From: Marinitoga aeolica
GTDB taxonomy: Bacteria > Thermotogota > Thermotogae > Petrotogales > Petrotogaceae
Assembly: GCF_029910535.1 (NCBI RefSeq)
Contig: NZ_CP069362.1
Location: 1,612,001 to 1,676,000 of the forward strand
DNA: 64,000 nt
Reading direction: 5' to 3'
Of the stretch, positions 45,027-55,016 are shown in pieces. Every line of letters starts with the position of its first letter. The first letter of the stretch is position 1. Under the pieces are notes generated by a model. The model was not told the origin of the DNA. It saw only the letters and a list, made by a program, of their open reading frames with translations, and made no database searches. The position numbers and the translations under genes are program-made.

Positions 45027-46063
45027 TTTAATTTTATACCCTTTTTCCTTAACTTTAATTGTCCACATGCTGCATCAATATCAGTACCCTTTTCAACACG
45101 TAAGGTAGCTTCAATTCCAAGTTCTTTTAGTTTATTCACGAAATTTGTTAAAAATCTCTTTGATGGTCTTTCGTAACCTGCAGGATTTGGGTTTACTGGT
45201 ATAATATTAACCATAACCTTTAATCCTTTCAACAATTCTGCTAACTCTTCAGCATGCTTTTCTTCATCATTTAAACCTTTTATTGCAATATATTCAATAG
45301 TAACCCTGTTTTTGGTTTTCTCTTGGTAAATTTTACAAGATTGAATAACTTCTTCTATTGGATATTTTGCATTGATAGGCATTATTTGGTCTCTTATATA
45401 ATTGTTTGGTGCATGTAAAGAAACAGAAAGTCTTATATCCATATCAAAATTTGCCAATTCTTCGATCTTATCTGCAATGCCAGCTGTTGAAATTGTAATT
45501 CTTCTTGCACCAAGGTTTTTCATCTTTTTATTATTCCAATTTCTAATAGCTTTTAAAACATTGTCATAATTTAATAATGGTTCTCCCATCCCCATTAAAA
45601 CAATATTGTTTATATTTACATCTTTTAATTTTTCTATAGCTAAAACCTGAGCGACTATTTCACCAGCACTAAGATTTCTTTCAAAGCCACTTGCACCTGT
45701 AGAACAAAATTTACACTTTAGAGCACAACCTACTTGCGTTGAAATACATGATGAAACTCTATTTGGATAGAAAAGTAATACTGATTCAATAGTTTTTCCA
45801 TCTTCTAATTTCCAGAGAAATTTAGTAGTACCATCTTTCTTTGATTCCTGAATATCTATTGGTTCGGGAATATAGATATAAAAATGTTCATCTAATAATT
45901 CTCTCTGAGATTTAGAAAGATTTGTCATTTCAAAAAAATCAAAAACATGTTTCTTGAATATCCAGTCTAATACCTGATCTACTCTAAATTTTTGTAATTT
46001 TATATTTTTGAATTCTTCAATTAATTCATCATAACTAAAATCTAAAATATTCTTTTTAACCAT
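45023..46063 (-). CDS. rlmN: Dual-specificity RNA methyltransferase RlmN
   Basis: 346 aa radical SAM enzyme methylating A2503 of 23S rRNA and A37 of some tRNAs. The cluster motif is CALKCKFCSTG (C-x3-C-x2-C); MGMGEPLLNYDNV and a C-terminal Cys region (DIDAACGQL) supplying the methyl-carrying Cys are present. Confidence 0.96.
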   Translation of the reverse strand: MVKKNILDFSYDELIEEFKNIKLQKFRVDQVLDWIFKKHVFDFFEMTNLSKSQRELLDEHFYIYIPEPIDIQESKKDGTTKFLWKLEDGKTIESVLLFYPNRVSSCISTQVGCALKCKFCSTGASGFERNLSAGEIVAQVLAIEKLKDVNINNIVLMGMGEPLLNYDNVLKAIRNWNNKKMKNLGARRITISTAGIADKIEELANFDMDIRLSVSLHAPNNYIRDQIMPINAKYPIEEVIQSCKIYQEKTKNRVTIEYIAIKGLNDEEKHAEELAELLKGLKVMVNIIPVNPNPAGYERPSKRFLTNFVNKLKELGIEATLRVEKGTDIDAACGQLKLRKKGIKLK

Positions 46064-46075
46064 TTCAATTACCTC

Positions 46076-46885
46076 CTAAAACACGCAACATTCATAGCTC
46101 CATGTTATTTCAAAATTTAAATTTTCTGCCAAATCAACAGTGTGTTTAACAGGTTGAACTATTTTATCACTTATAAATAATAGTTTTTCCTGTAAATCTT
46201 TTCTATATTTTCCCTTTGGATGCATACAACCGAGAGTGAGTTTAATATGAGGGAATTTATCTTTTGTATATTTGAAGATATTATATACTTCATCAATTGA
46301 TGGTGGAGATTCGTTTTCAAAATATGATCCTTTTGTAGGAATAAAAACCAGGAAAATAATCTCATCTATATTATCGTAACTTTTTAGTTTGTTTATAGCA
46401 TCATATTCATGGGTTAATTTACCGCCGTTAAGTCCAATAGTAATATGCGGTTTAACGTTAAATTTCAGTTCAAGTAATGTATGGAATGTTTTCCACATTT
46501 CATCAAATTTATCAATACCATAGACATATAACATAGTTTCTCTATTTCCAACTAAATCAAAAGAAATAGCATCACTTATATCTTTAATTTTTAATAGTTC
46601 ATCATAATTCATAAAGCCTGTATGAAGATTATACTTGAATTTATATCTTTCCTTATAGGCTTTTAATTTCTCAACAAATTTATATACAGGAACTTTTATT
46701 TCACTATTCATTCCGCCACTTAATAGTAAAGAAGTCTTATCAGATAAAGAATCTATATCATTAATTGTTGCCATGTTTTCAAGATAATGTTTATTGCAAT
46801 GCTTACAATTAAGATAACAATAATTACCAGTTAAAGATATAGATTTAGTATCTCTCATTTTTACGAAATGTATCTTATTTTTCAT
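46076..46885 (-). CDS. Uncharacterised radical SAM protein
   Basis: 269 aa. The iron-sulfur motif CYLNCKHC (Cys23, 27, 30) starts a partial TIM-barrel radical SAM core, with LSGGM as the likely GGE-like SAM contact and GLNGG later. The C-terminus ends YECCVF, a vicinal Cys pair close to the last residue; CMHPKGKYRKDL lies about 45 residues before the end. No family name recognised. Overlaps rnc by 11 bases and precedes rlmN. Confidence 0.75.
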   Translation of the reverse strand: MKNKIHFVKMRDTKSISLTGNYCYLNCKHCNKHYLENMATINDIDSLSDKTSLLLSGGMNSEIKVPVYKFVEKLKAYKERYKFKYNLHTGFMNYDELLKIKDISDAISFDLVGNRETMLYVYGIDKFDEMWKTFHTLLELKFNVKPHITIGLNGGKLTHEYDAINKLKSYDNIDEIIFLVFIPTKGSYFENESPPSIDEVYNIFKYTKDKFPHIKLTLGCMHPKGKYRKDLQEKLLFISDKIVQPVKHTVDLAENLNFEITWSYECCVF

Positions 46886-47597
46886 TCATCTCACCACTAA
46901 ATCTTTCGCATGCTTCTCTTGCAGCAAGCTGTTCTGCTATTTTTTTAGATTTCCCTATGCCTCTTCCATATGTTTTTCCATTTATTTTAGCTTCAATTAT
47001 AAATGTTCTATTGTGTGGCGGCCCTTCTTGCCTTATTAATTTATATTCAGGCCTTATTTTAAGATCTTTCTGGGTTAATTCTTGAAGTCGTGTTTTATAA
47101 TCTAGGAATAATTTTCCAGCTATTGCTTCTTTTATATAAGGATTTAAATTTTTTAATGCAAAATCTTTTGCTTTCTCAAAACCCAAGGATAAGTATATTG
47201 CACCCAATATCGCTTCAAAAAGATCTGATATTATCGAATGTTTTTCTCTTCCACCAAATCTTTCCTCGTTTTTACTGAGTAAAATATAATTACCCAAATT
47301 TAATTTTTTAGCTGCTTCAAATAATATTAACTCACTACCAACAGTTGCACGAACTCTGGCCATATCTCCTTCATTCAAATTATAATTTAAAAATAAATGT
47401 TCGGCAATTATTAAATTTAATACAGAATCCCCAAGAAATTCAAGTCTTTCATTAGAATTTATTTTTCGTCCTTTAGAAGTATAATCATTTGAATAAGAAG
47501 AATGACAAAGAGCTTCAAAAAGAAGCTCTTCATCGATATTATCAATACCAATAATTTTTTTAACCTTTTTTACAATTTTTCTCTCATAATCATTCAT
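46875..47597 (-). CDS. rnc: Ribonuclease III
   Basis: 240 aa. Signature NERLEFLGDSVLNLI (about 47-61) and the second metal-site region SDLFEAILGAIYL, then a dsRNA-binding domain (about 160-235). Processes rRNA precursors. Start overlaps the tkt end by eight bases. Confidence 0.96.
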   Translation of the reverse strand: MNDYERKIVKKVKKIIGIDNIDEELLFEALCHSSYSNDYTSKGRKINSNERLEFLGDSVLNLIIAEHLFLNYNLNEGDMARVRATVGSELILFEAAKKLNLGNYILLSKNEERFGGREKHSIISDLFEAILGAIYLSLGFEKAKDFALKNLNPYIKEAIAGKLFLDYKTRLQELTQKDLKIRPEYKLIRQEGPPHNRTFIIEAKINGKTYGRGIGKSKKIAEQLAAREACERFSGEMNEK

Positions 47598-49482
47598 TTA
47601 TTTTCTCCTTAACAATTGAATATAACGATTCTTCATCTAATTTAAAGATTTTAAATAATGAAGCATTATTTCCAGATGGTGAGTAATTATCTACACCTAG
47701 TGATTCAACAGTTAGAGGATTTAATTTATTTTTTACTACTGATTTTGAAAATTCTACTATTAAACCGTTATATTTGTTATGGTCTTCATATATGATTACA
47801 TGTGAGTTATCTATATATTCGCTTATTTTTGCAGCATTAAATTCTAATGGAGCAGAAACGTTAATAACTGTGATGTTTATACCTTCTTCTTTTAATTTGT
47901 CTGCAACCTTAACAGCCTTATATGCTACACTTCCATGAGTTAAAATAGTTACTTTTTCACCTTTTCTGAGGACATCCATTTTTCCATATTCAAATTCGTA
48001 ATTTTCGCCAAAGAATGGATTTCCATTTTCATCTAATATTACAGGGATTTTTGATCTACCCATAGCAATTACAACATTTCCCAATGTTGATGCTGCAAAT
48101 CTAACGGCTTTATCTGTTTGGTTTGGATCTGCAGGTACTATTAATTTTGTGTCGAAGAAGCTTCTTACGATGCCAATATAATTAATTTCATGATGAGTTT
48201 TTCCATCTTCACCAATATCAATTCCACAATGTGTAACTGCTGTTTTTAGATTTGTATGATTAATATCGTTTAATCTTTGTTGGTTAAATGTTTCATCGAG
48301 TCCAAATACACCAAAATCTGCAAAGAAAGGAACGACGCCACAAACAGACATAGCACCTGCAATAGTAGCTGCGTTGTGTTCTTGAATGCCGATCTGTACA
48401 TATGTTTCTGGGCTTACTTTTTCAAATTTTCCTAATTTAACAGAAGGCTTTAAATCACAATCAACTGCTACAATAGGAACTTTTCCTTTGTTAACTTTAG
48501 CGAGATCAGCAATAGCATTTCCAAAAGCGCCTCTGTTATCAATTTTATCATCTTTTGTATAAACAATAGGAGTACCTGGTTCAGCAGTAACCACATAATC
48601 TTCAAAATTTAATTTTTCCCTTAATAATGGTAAATTTTTTCTCATTTCTTTATATTTTTCTATATCGTTTTCTAATCCTAATTCTTTTAAGGCTTTATCT
48701 AATTCATCTTCTTTTAATGGAGCACCATGATATTCATGTCTATTTTCCATAAATGAAACGCCTTTACCAATAATTGTTTTAGCGATAATAACAGTTGGGC
48801 CTAATTTATAATTTTTTGCTTCTTCAATAGCATTAAATAATTGTTCATAATCGTGGCCATCAACTTCAATAATATTCCAGCCAGCAGATTCATATTCTTT
48901 AACAATATCAACATACAAAACATCTCTTGCTCTACCAGAAATTTGTATATCGTTATAATCTACTAATACAGTTAAATTGTTTAAATTTTCTTTTTTAGCA
49001 GTTCTTCGTGCTTCAGCAATTTGACCTTTTGGAGATTCTCCATCACTATGTAAAACAAATACATGATAATTATCTCCTGTTATTTTGGCAGCTAAAGCCA
49101 TTCCAACGCCTGCAGATAAACCCTGTCCTAAATTACCTGTTGTCCATTCAACACCTGGAATTCCTCTGGTTATATGTCCTTCAAAAATTGAACCAGCATG
49201 TCTAAAACCTGCTATTAATTCATCAACATTGAAAAAACCAAGTCTTGCTAAAGCAGAATAAACACCAGGTGAAGTATGGCCATGGCTGATAACAACCCTA
49301 TCTCTTTTAGGATCAAATGGATTTTCTGGATCTATATTTGCCATATTAAAGACACTTAAATACATATCAATTGAAGACATTGATCCACCGGGATGACCAG
49401 ATTTTGCAACAGTAGTCATTTTCAAAATATCGCCTCTACATAATCTTCCGAGTTCTTTTAATTCGTTTAATGATTTCTTCAT
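47590..49482 (-). CDS. tkt: Transketolase
   Basis: 630 aa, a full-length single-chain enzyme of the pentose phosphate pathway. TPP-binding GHTSPG...TGNLGQGLSAGVGMA, HSDGESPKGQIAEARR in the first half; Pyr domain from about residue 305 with GIQEHNAATIAGAM; C-terminal domain from about 500. Preceded by GGAGGAGGAG. Confidence 0.95.
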   Translation of the reverse strand: MKKSLNELKELGRLCRGDILKMTTVAKSGHPGGSMSSIDMYLSVFNMANIDPENPFDPKRDRVVISHGHTSPGVYSALARLGFFNVDELIAGFRHAGSIFEGHITRGIPGVEWTTGNLGQGLSAGVGMALAAKITGDNYHVFVLHSDGESPKGQIAEARRTAKKENLNNLTVLVDYNDIQISGRARDVLYVDIVKEYESAGWNIIEVDGHDYEQLFNAIEEAKNYKLGPTVIIAKTIIGKGVSFMENRHEYHGAPLKEDELDKALKELGLENDIEKYKEMRKNLPLLREKLNFEDYVVTAEPGTPIVYTKDDKIDNRGAFGNAIADLAKVNKGKVPIVAVDCDLKPSVKLGKFEKVSPETYVQIGIQEHNAATIAGAMSVCGVVPFFADFGVFGLDETFNQQRLNDINHTNLKTAVTHCGIDIGEDGKTHHEINYIGIVRSFFDTKLIVPADPNQTDKAVRFAASTLGNVVIAMGRSKIPVILDENGNPFFGENYEFEYGKMDVLRKGEKVTILTHGSVAYKAVKVADKLKEEGINITVINVSAPLEFNAAKISEYIDNSHVIIYEDHNKYNGLIVEFSKSVVKNKLNPLTVESLGVDNYSPSGNNASLFKIFKLDEESLYSIVKEKINE

Positions 49483-49521
49483 CTAAACTCCTCCTCCTTC
49501 TGTATTCTTATCATAAAAAAA

Positions 49522-49743
49522 TTATTTTATTTTTCTTATAATTAATATAATCACGTTTAGTATAACACTAATTAATATAGCTGATGTTAAAGGAAAATAA
49601 AAAGTAAAATTTTCTTTTTTTATTAAAATATCTCCTGGTAGTCTTCCAATTTTAAAAGGAATTTTATCAAATAAATATATTAATAATCCAATAATAATTA
49701 AAACAATACCAATGGAAATTATATATTTCCCCAATTCCTGCAT
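49522..49743 (-). CDS. DUF2905-family small membrane protein
   Basis: 73 aa with two membrane helices (about 4-24 and 46-70) joined by the family's KIGRLPGDILIKKENFTFYFPL loop. Function unknown. The ATG at 49743 is one base past the ricT stop, after AGGTGATTAAT. Confidence 0.85.
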   Translation of the reverse strand: MQELGKYIISIGIVLIIIGLLIYLFDKIPFKIGRLPGDILIKKENFTFYFPLTSAILISVILNVIILIIRKIK

Positions 49744-49744
49744 A

Positions 49745-50578
49745 TTAATCACCTAAAGGGCAATTTTTTTTGAAATATTCAAAAGGTAATTTAACCATTA
49801 CAGGTTGATTATTTTCTATAATTTGTAAAGTTACTTGTTTTAAAAAAGCATTAACTGTTATAACTCTTGCAGGAACATTTTCGTATTCAATAGTTGAACC
49901 TTCATTTGGAATACATTTCAATTCATTTTCATAAAACTCATTTTCATATGCCAGACAACACATTAAACGGCCGCATCTTCCTGAGATTTTTGCTGTATTT
50001 ATAAGCATTTGTTGTGTTTTAGCCATTTCCATTTTTATAGAATCAAATTTTCTTAAGAATCTGGAACAACAGGTAATCTGACCGCATAATCCAATAGCTC
50101 CAATCATTTTCACTTCATCTCTAATGCCAATTTGACGCAACTCTATTCTTGCCTTAAATTCTTTTGCCAGACCTTTAACCAGTTCTCTGAAATCAACTCT
50201 TGTATCAGAACCAAAATAAACAATAATTTTAGATCTATCAAAAACAAATCTTGCTGATAAAATTCTCATAGGTAAACCTAACTCTTTAGCTTTGATTTCA
50301 GTTACCTCTTTAGCTTTGCGAGCCATTTTTTTATTTTCTTCATATTTTTTTAAATCGTCATCATCTAACTTTCTTAAAATAGAAGTTACTTCATATCCAA
50401 TTTCTTCGAAAGTTAATTCCTTTGGTCCAATTACAACCTTCCCTACATCTAATCCCATATCCGTATTTACCAATACTAAATCCCCTATTTTAATATCTTC
50501 TCCATTTCCTGCATAATATAGTATAGGAGATAATTTAGTAATTTCTACTCCATATACTAAAGCTTTTAAATTAATCAT
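49745..50578 (-). CDS. ricT: RicT/YaaT-type PSP1 domain protein
   Basis: 277 aa. PSP1 C-terminal domain with the Cys-rich segment GLCGQITCCSRFL...GRCGRLMCCLAYE, known in Bacillus RicT to help hold iron-sulfur clusters in the RicAFT complex that stimulates RNase Y. No ricA or ricF seen here. The order yaaR-holB-ricT is the same as in Bacillus. Confidence 0.9.
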   Translation of the reverse strand: MINLKALVYGVEITKLSPILYYAGNGEDIKIGDLVLVNTDMGLDVGKVVIGPKELTFEEIGYEVTSILRKLDDDDLKKYEENKKMARKAKEVTEIKAKELGLPMRILSARFVFDRSKIIVYFGSDTRVDFRELVKGLAKEFKARIELRQIGIRDEVKMIGAIGLCGQITCCSRFLRKFDSIKMEMAKTQQMLINTAKISGRCGRLMCCLAYENEFYENELKCIPNEGSTIEYENVPARVITVNAFLKQVTLQIIENNQPVMVKLPFEYFKKNCPLGD

Positions 50579-50580
50579 GT

Positions 50581-51582
50581 TTATTCCTCCTTATTTTTGA
50601 AAAAAGCCTGGATAAACCTTAAAAACATAGTTTGAATTGTCAAATCAAAATTAAAATTAGAAATAGAACTCTTTGAAATTTTTTCACACCATTGAATATT
50701 TTCATATATTTTCTGAAAATTCAATTCAAAATCAGCCAAACCAAAAAACTTAACCATATTTAAAGAATAAAATTCTTTCCAATAACTTGTTAGGCCAAAA
50801 ATGAAAGCATCATGATATAATGCCAGAAATAATTTTGAAAATAACTTTAAAAGCTGAAGTTTATTGTTTATTTTATTTTTATACGATAATATTTTATCAA
50901 TTATATTTTGAATTTCTATTAAATTTAGTTTTTCAAATCTTTTTATTAATTCAAAAAACGCTTCATATTTAAAAAATTTATTTTCTATATCTTTGTTCTC
51001 ATTCATTAAATATTTTATAAGAGTTGAAGTGTTCATTTCTGGAAAACGCTTTATAGTATCTAATATAATTTTTGAAGCATCAGGATTTTCAAGAATATAG
51101 TATGCACATTCAAAATCTGTTTTTATTGAAAAAGATAAATATATGTAATATTCTAAATACTCATTTTTTATTTTATCAATTAAATTAGGATTTGGCAATA
51201 AAAATTTATATAGTCTACTTCTTATAGTGGGTAAAAGATGATACCATCTTGTAGTTGTTCCTATAATGATAGCAAATGATGGAGGTTCTTCAAGAATTTT
51301 TAAAGCGGCATTGGCAGCTTGAATATTCATTTTATCAATTTCATGTATAATCACCAGTTTATAATCAGAAAAGTTGGGTTTATACATTAAAAATTCTTGC
51401 ATATCTCTGATATCTGAAATCTTAATATTACCATCTTTTGGCAATATTTCCAGGATATCGTTGATATTAATATTTTTTTTCAATGTATTTATTGTATTAT
51501 AAAGTAAATATGTGTCTTGATTGACAAGACATATGGAATTTCCTTTAAAATTTGAAATTTTATCCAGTAAAATCTTAATCAC
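50581..51582 (-). CDS. holB: DNA polymerase III delta-prime-like subunit
   Basis: About 333 aa. AAA+ clamp-loader core: KLVIIHEIDKMNIQAANAALKILEEPP and TIRSR are the delta-prime/gamma signatures. No Walker A is visible at the N-terminus, as expected for the ATP-independent delta-prime. The start is uncertain; GTG at 51582 lies close behind a GATGG sequence and four bases after the yaaR stop. Confidence 0.85.
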   Translation of the reverse strand: MIKILLDKISNFKGNSICLVNQDTYLLYNTINTLKKNININDILEILPKDGNIKISDIRDMQEFLMYKPNFSDYKLVIIHEIDKMNIQAANAALKILEEPPSFAIIIGTTTRWYHLLPTIRSRLYKFLLPNPNLIDKIKNEYLEYYIYLSFSIKTDFECAYYILENPDASKIILDTIKRFPEMNTSTLIKYLMNENKDIENKFFKYEAFFELIKRFEKLNLIEIQNIIDKILSYKNKINNKLQLLKLFSKLFLALYHDAFIFGLTSYWKEFYSLNMVKFFGLADFELNFQKIYENIQWCEKISKSSISNFNFDLTIQTMFLRFIQAFFKNKEE

Positions 51583-51586
51583 CCCA

Positions 51587-52057
51587 TCATTTATATAGAT
51601 CAAGAAGTAAACCATTTATAGAATCAATTTTTTTAGCATAAATAAATGCTCCAGCTTCATTCTTTAATAAATCATCAGTTAAGGACTTAAGTTCATTATT
51701 AATTTTTTCAGCAACGATATAAAAATTTTTTTCTTTGAAATTCATTTTAGAATTTAATTTATATAAGTTTTTTTCAATTTTTTTTAGAAAGCTCTTCACA
51801 CTCTTTTTATACTTTTCTAAATTTCTTTCTATAGGCGATCTTTTAAATTCTGCCCCATATTCTTCGATTTTTTCAAGGAGTTTATTTAAATCTTTTTTGA
51901 TGATTTCTATTTCATTTAAATCCATGATTTCTGTAAAAGAATTTTTTTTTCTATGAATAGATTTATGTGATTTAGAAGATTTTTTATTTTTTACTTTTTT
52001 CTCTTCTGGTTTTTGAGAAGAGTTTCCAGATAAAGGGTTAATAAACACATTACTCAC
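51587..52057 (-). CDS. yaaR: YaaR (DUF327) family protein
   Basis: 156 aa. A basic Lys/Ser-rich N-terminal third, then a helical DUF327 domain (about 45-156) ending GLLLDLYK. Function unknown; in Bacillus the gene lies next to holB too. The start is enclosed by a CTCACC-GGA-GGTGAG hairpin carrying its ribosome binding site (52054-52070), and a minus-strand TATAAT lies at 52091-52096. Confidence 0.85.
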   Translation of the reverse strand: MSNVFINPLSGNSSQKPEEKKVKNKKSSKSHKSIHRKKNSFTEIMDLNEIEIIKKDLNKLLEKIEEYGAEFKRSPIERNLEKYKKSVKSFLKKIEKNLYKLNSKMNFKEKNFYIVAEKINNELKSLTDDLLKNEAGAFIYAKKIDSINGLLLDLYK

Positions 52058-52070
52058 CTCCGGTGAGAAA
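52054..52070 (-). promoter_or_regulatory. Hairpin around the yaaR Shine-Dalgarno
   Basis: In mRNA sense CTCACC-GGA-GGTGAG, five to six pairs closing on the GGAGG, three bases before the ATG. The CACCGGAGGTG core is shared with the ffh leader repeat. Confidence 0.5.
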
Positions 52071-52108
52071 TTTATACACCTCTTACTTTTATTATACTAC
52101 AAAAAAGA

Positions 52109-52130
52109 AAAAAGGGGATATCCCCTTTTT
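52109..52130 (-). terminator. Terminator after jag
   Basis: Perfect palindrome A5-GGGGATATCCCC-T5 overlapping the jag stop; separates rpmH-jag from the yaaR run. Confidence 0.85.
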
Positions 52131-52779
52131 ATGCTTTTATGTGAGATTTGGTTAATTTTATTATAACTTTTCTATATGGTTCTAAGCCAATAGATTCAGT
52201 TTCTAAATGAGGATATTGCCTTCTTACATATTCATGAACAATTCTTCTTTCATAGGAAAACATAGGAGCTAATTCAATTTTTTCGGTTTCTTCGTTTAAT
52301 CTTCTAATAGCATTATCTACAATTTCATATATTTTTTCTTTTTTCTTTCTTCTGTATTCTCCTACATCAAGATTGACATCTATTTTGGTGCTTGAAAGTC
52401 TATTAATAAAAATTGATAAAATATGTTGCATTGCGCCAATTGTTCTTCCATATTTTCCAATTAGTTTTCCTAATCCGTCTCCTTCCATTCTAATCAATAC
52501 GTTTTTACCCTGAAAATTTATAGAGTAGTTGAAATCTCCATCAAAATGTTCTAAAATAGAGTTTAAGAATTCGTTTAACTTATTCATTAAATATTTCTCA
52601 TTTAAAAAAGCACTAATTATAGCAGATTTGTTACCGATCCCCAAAAATCCCTTTTTAGGTTGCTGAATAACTTCGAAATTAATTTCTTCAGGTGAAACAC
52701 CATAGTATTTAACCGCTTCTTCGAATGCCAGGTCAATACTTTTTCCTTCAAATTGTTTTTCTCGAATCTTAATGTTCAT
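52129..52779 (-). CDS. khpB: RNA-binding protein Jag (KhpB)
   Basis: 216 aa. Jag-N domain (1-55, with FEGKSIDLAFEEAVKYYGV and GFLGIGNKSA), KH domain (about 85-150, with IGKYGRTIGAMQHILSI) and R3H domain (about 150-212). Partner of KhpA. Last gene after yidC. Confidence 0.94.
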   Translation of the reverse strand: MNIKIREKQFEGKSIDLAFEEAVKYYGVSPEEINFEVIQQPKKGFLGIGNKSAIISAFLNEKYLMNKLNEFLNSILEHFDGDFNYSINFQGKNVLIRMEGDGLGKLIGKYGRTIGAMQHILSIFINRLSSTKIDVNLDVGEYRRKKKEKIYEIVDNAIRRLNEETEKIELAPMFSYERRIVHEYVRRQYPHLETESIGLEPYRKVIIKLTKSHIKA

Positions 52780-52799
52780 TTGAACACCTCCTAATGCGA

Positions 52800-54143
52800 C
52801 TATTTTGATGTTTTATAGGGTTTTGGACCCAAGCCTAAAAATTCTCTTAATGTTAAACCTTTTACGTTGTTTTTCTTATTAACATAATAAGTAATGAATA
52901 TTTGTAAAACTGCGTTAGTTACCCAATAAATAAATATTCCGGTAGGTAATCCTATGAATAAAAATGGGAAAACAACCATCATAATAGATGTATTCCATGC
53001 TGTTTTTCTATCAGTTGCTGATTGTAAAGCGTTGTATAGATATGCTAAAACACTTAATAGTACTAAAACAATATTTTGGCTAAAACCACCTTGAGATAAA
53101 TCTGACCATATTAAAAATTGTGGATTATAAGCAAAAGTTCCTTGATAATAGTTAATTGCACCATATAAAACCCAGAAAATTGGTAATTGAATAAAAGCGG
53201 TTAAACAACCACCGGCAGGATTAATTTTATGTTCTTTGTATAATTCCATTAAAGCTTGTTGTTGTCTTTGAGGATCTTTATATTTTTTCTTTATTTTTTC
53301 TATTTCTGGTTGTAATTTTCTCATTTCTATCATTGATTTTGTTTGTTTATGATATAGAGGATATAATATTAATCTTATAACAACAGTAAATATCATTATA
53401 GCCCATCCAAAATTACCCGTAAATCTATATAGCCACCACAAGAAAGTTACAAAACCATAGTTTATATACCATAGCCAGTTTATTGCTCCAACTGATTTTG
53501 CCAATGTTTTTATTCGTTCATATTTTTCAGGGAATATTTGTTTTATAAAAATAAATTTTGAAGGTCCCATATAAGCTTTAAACGAAATATCTTTAGAAAT
53601 AGTAATACTTTGATTTTCGATTTTTAGATTTCCTGCATCAAAAACGAACATTGATTTAATGGGATTATTTAGATAAGAGATTAGTAATTCATTATCAGTT
53701 GAAACTGTATTTGGGTAAGAAATAGTAGGAATTACAACTTTTCCGCTTAAGTTTTTAAAAGAAATGTCAAAGTTGTAGTATGGATCATTATAAAATCTAT
53801 AACTTTTTATTCCACCATTATCAAAATAATATTTTATTTCAATAAAATTATTAGCATGATCTTCTGAAATATCAAAAGATGTTGGTAAAATTTCATTACC
53901 ATTTTCATCATATAAATCAAAGCTATCATTATAATAACTATAGATTTTAATAAATAGTGTATTGCTTCTGTTTTGTAAAATTTCAAAACTTTTCATATGT
54001 CCATAATTATCCAATGAGACTTTATACAATCTCATATGTAAATCTATTTCTGTTGATGATGATGTAATGTTATATTCTGGAGTTTGAGAGAAAACAAAAA
54101 CCCCTAGGACAATCAGTCCTATAATTAAAATTAACTTTTTCAA
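52800..54143 (-). CDS. yidC: Membrane protein insertase YidC
   Basis: 447 aa. Signal-like first helix, a periplasmic beta-rich domain (about 25-210), then the insertase core of five helices (about 235-430) with the basic hairpin [30 protein letters not shown] in two halves. Inserts membrane proteins alone or with Sec. Overlaps yidD by four bases. Confidence 0.96.
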   Translation of the reverse strand: MKKLILIIGLIVLGVFVFSQTPEYNITSSSTEIDLHMRLYKVSLDNYGHMKSFEILQNRSNTLFIKIYSYYNDSFDLYDENGNEILPTSFDISEDHANNFIEIKYYFDNGGIKSYRFYNDPYYNFDISFKNLSGKVVIPTISYPNTVSTDNELLISYLNNPIKSMFVFDAGNLKIENQSITISKDISFKAYMGPSKFIFIKQIFPEKYERIKTLAKSVGAINWLWYINYGFVTFLWWLYRFTGNFGWAIMIFTVVIRLILYPLYHKQTKSMIEMRKLQPEIEKIKKKYKDPQRQQQALMELYKEHKINPAGGCLTAFIQLPIFWVLYGAINYYQGTFAYNPQFLIWSDLSQGGFSQNIVLVLLSVLAYLYNALQSATDRKTAWNTSIMMVVFPFLFIGLPTGIFIYWVTNAVLQIFITYYVNKKNNVKGLTLREFLGLGPKPYKTSK

Positions 54144-54403
54144 TTTTTTACACCCCTTTGTTTATTTTTTGTAGATGGTATGAATACAAATTTTTCTGGG
54201 ACTGGATCGATACCACCTTGATGAAAAGGATTGCACCTTAAAATTCTCAATATGCCTAAATACAGACCTCTTAAAACACCAAACTTTTCTATAGCCTCAT
54301 AAGTATAGGTGGAACAAGTAGGATAATAAATACATTTTGAAGGTTTATAAGGCGAAATAAATCTTTTATAAATTTTGATAAGTCCCAAAAATATTTTTTT
54401 CAT
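54140..54403 (-). CDS. yidD: Membrane protein insertion efficiency factor YidD
   Basis: 87 aa. Family motifs [19 protein letters not shown] and [13 protein letters not shown] complete. Overlaps rnpA and yidC by four bases each. Confidence 0.96.
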   Translation of the reverse strand: MKKIFLGLIKIYKRFISPYKPSKCIYYPTCSTYTYEAIEKFGVLRGLYLGILRILRCNPFHQGGIDPVPEKFVFIPSTKNKQRGVKN

Positions 54404-54750
54404 TCTAAGCGCTCCGATATATTTAAAATAATATTTTTAACATCTTCAAAAGACATATTATCAAAATCCTTTGAAAGTTTTTTTCGAGGCAAAAAAACTA
54501 TATCATAATCTTGTGGAAAGAGACCTTTGTTTCTTCTATATATTTCTCGGATATAGCGTTTTAATTTATTTCTTTTATGAGCTTTTCCGAATTTTCTTTT
54601 TATTGTAATACCTATTCTTGAAAAATTAAGATTATTTTTAGTATATACAACTACAAAATAATCGTTAATGTGTCTCTTTCCACAAGAAAAAACTCTGTCA
54701 AAATCATTTTTAAAATGAATTCTTTCTCTTTTCTTTAAAGTTTCCCTCAT
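54400..54750 (-). CDS. rnpA: Ribonuclease P protein component
   Basis: 116 aa. The RNR region [17 protein letters not shown] and the N-terminal [16 protein letters not shown] are typical. Starts one base after the rpmH stop. Confidence 0.96.
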   Translation of the reverse strand: MRETLKKRERIHFKNDFDRVFSCGKRHINDYFVVVYTKNNLNFSRIGITIKRKFGKAHKRNKLKRYIREIYRRNKGLFPQDYDIVFLPRKKLSKDFDNMSFEDVKNIILNISERLE

Positions 54751-54751
54751 A

Positions 54752-54886
54752 TTAAACAGCTAATCTTTTTCTTCCTTTAGCTCTTCTTCTTCTTAATACA
54801 GCTCTTCCACCTGGAGTTTTAGTTCTTGCTAAAAATCCATGTGTTCTTCTTCTCTTAGTTCTGGAAGGTTGGTATGTTCTTTTCAT
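54752..54886 (-). CDS. rpmH: 50S ribosomal protein L34
   Basis: 44 aa, below the length at which frames are usually listed. [20 protein letters not shown] and a C-terminal [12 protein letters not shown] identify L34. AAAGGAGGAATTTTA precedes the ATG. First gene of rpmH-rnpA-yidD-yidC-jag. No dnaA seen nearby, so an adjacent origin cannot be claimed. Confidence 0.98.
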   Translation of the reverse strand: MKRTYQPSRTKRRRTHGFLARTKTPGGRAVLRRRRAKGRKRLAV

Positions 54887-54930
54887 TAAAATTCCTCCTT
54901 TTTCAAATTTTTCTATATATACCTTCACCT

Positions 54931-54960
54931 ATTATACCCTTAAAATATTTTTTATGTCAA
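54931..54960 (-). promoter_or_regulatory. Consensus promoter of rpmH
   Basis: On the minus strand TTGACA, 18 bases, TATAAT, 45 bases before the rpmH start. Both hexamers are perfect. Confidence 0.85.
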
Positions 54961-54994
54961 TAAGAAAAGTTACAATTATTTTTTTTTTAAGAAA

Positions 54995-55016
54995 AAATTC
55001 GGGGAATCCCGAATTT
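54995..55016 (-). terminator. Terminator of the HD-GYP-like gene
   Basis: Nine-base stem AAATTCGGG/CCCGAATTT with a four-base loop overlapping the stop codon, followed on minus by T6. Confidence 0.85.

Noticed and set aside
44514-45068. Longer PASTA protein starting at 45068
   Set aside because: The upstream extension lies inside rlmN codons and the ATGA overlap at 45026 is the usual arrangement in this operon.
54887-55014. Replication origin next to rpmH
   Set aside because: No dnaA gene, DnaA-box cluster or unwinding repeat is visible; the stretch is explained by the rpmH promoter and a terminator.
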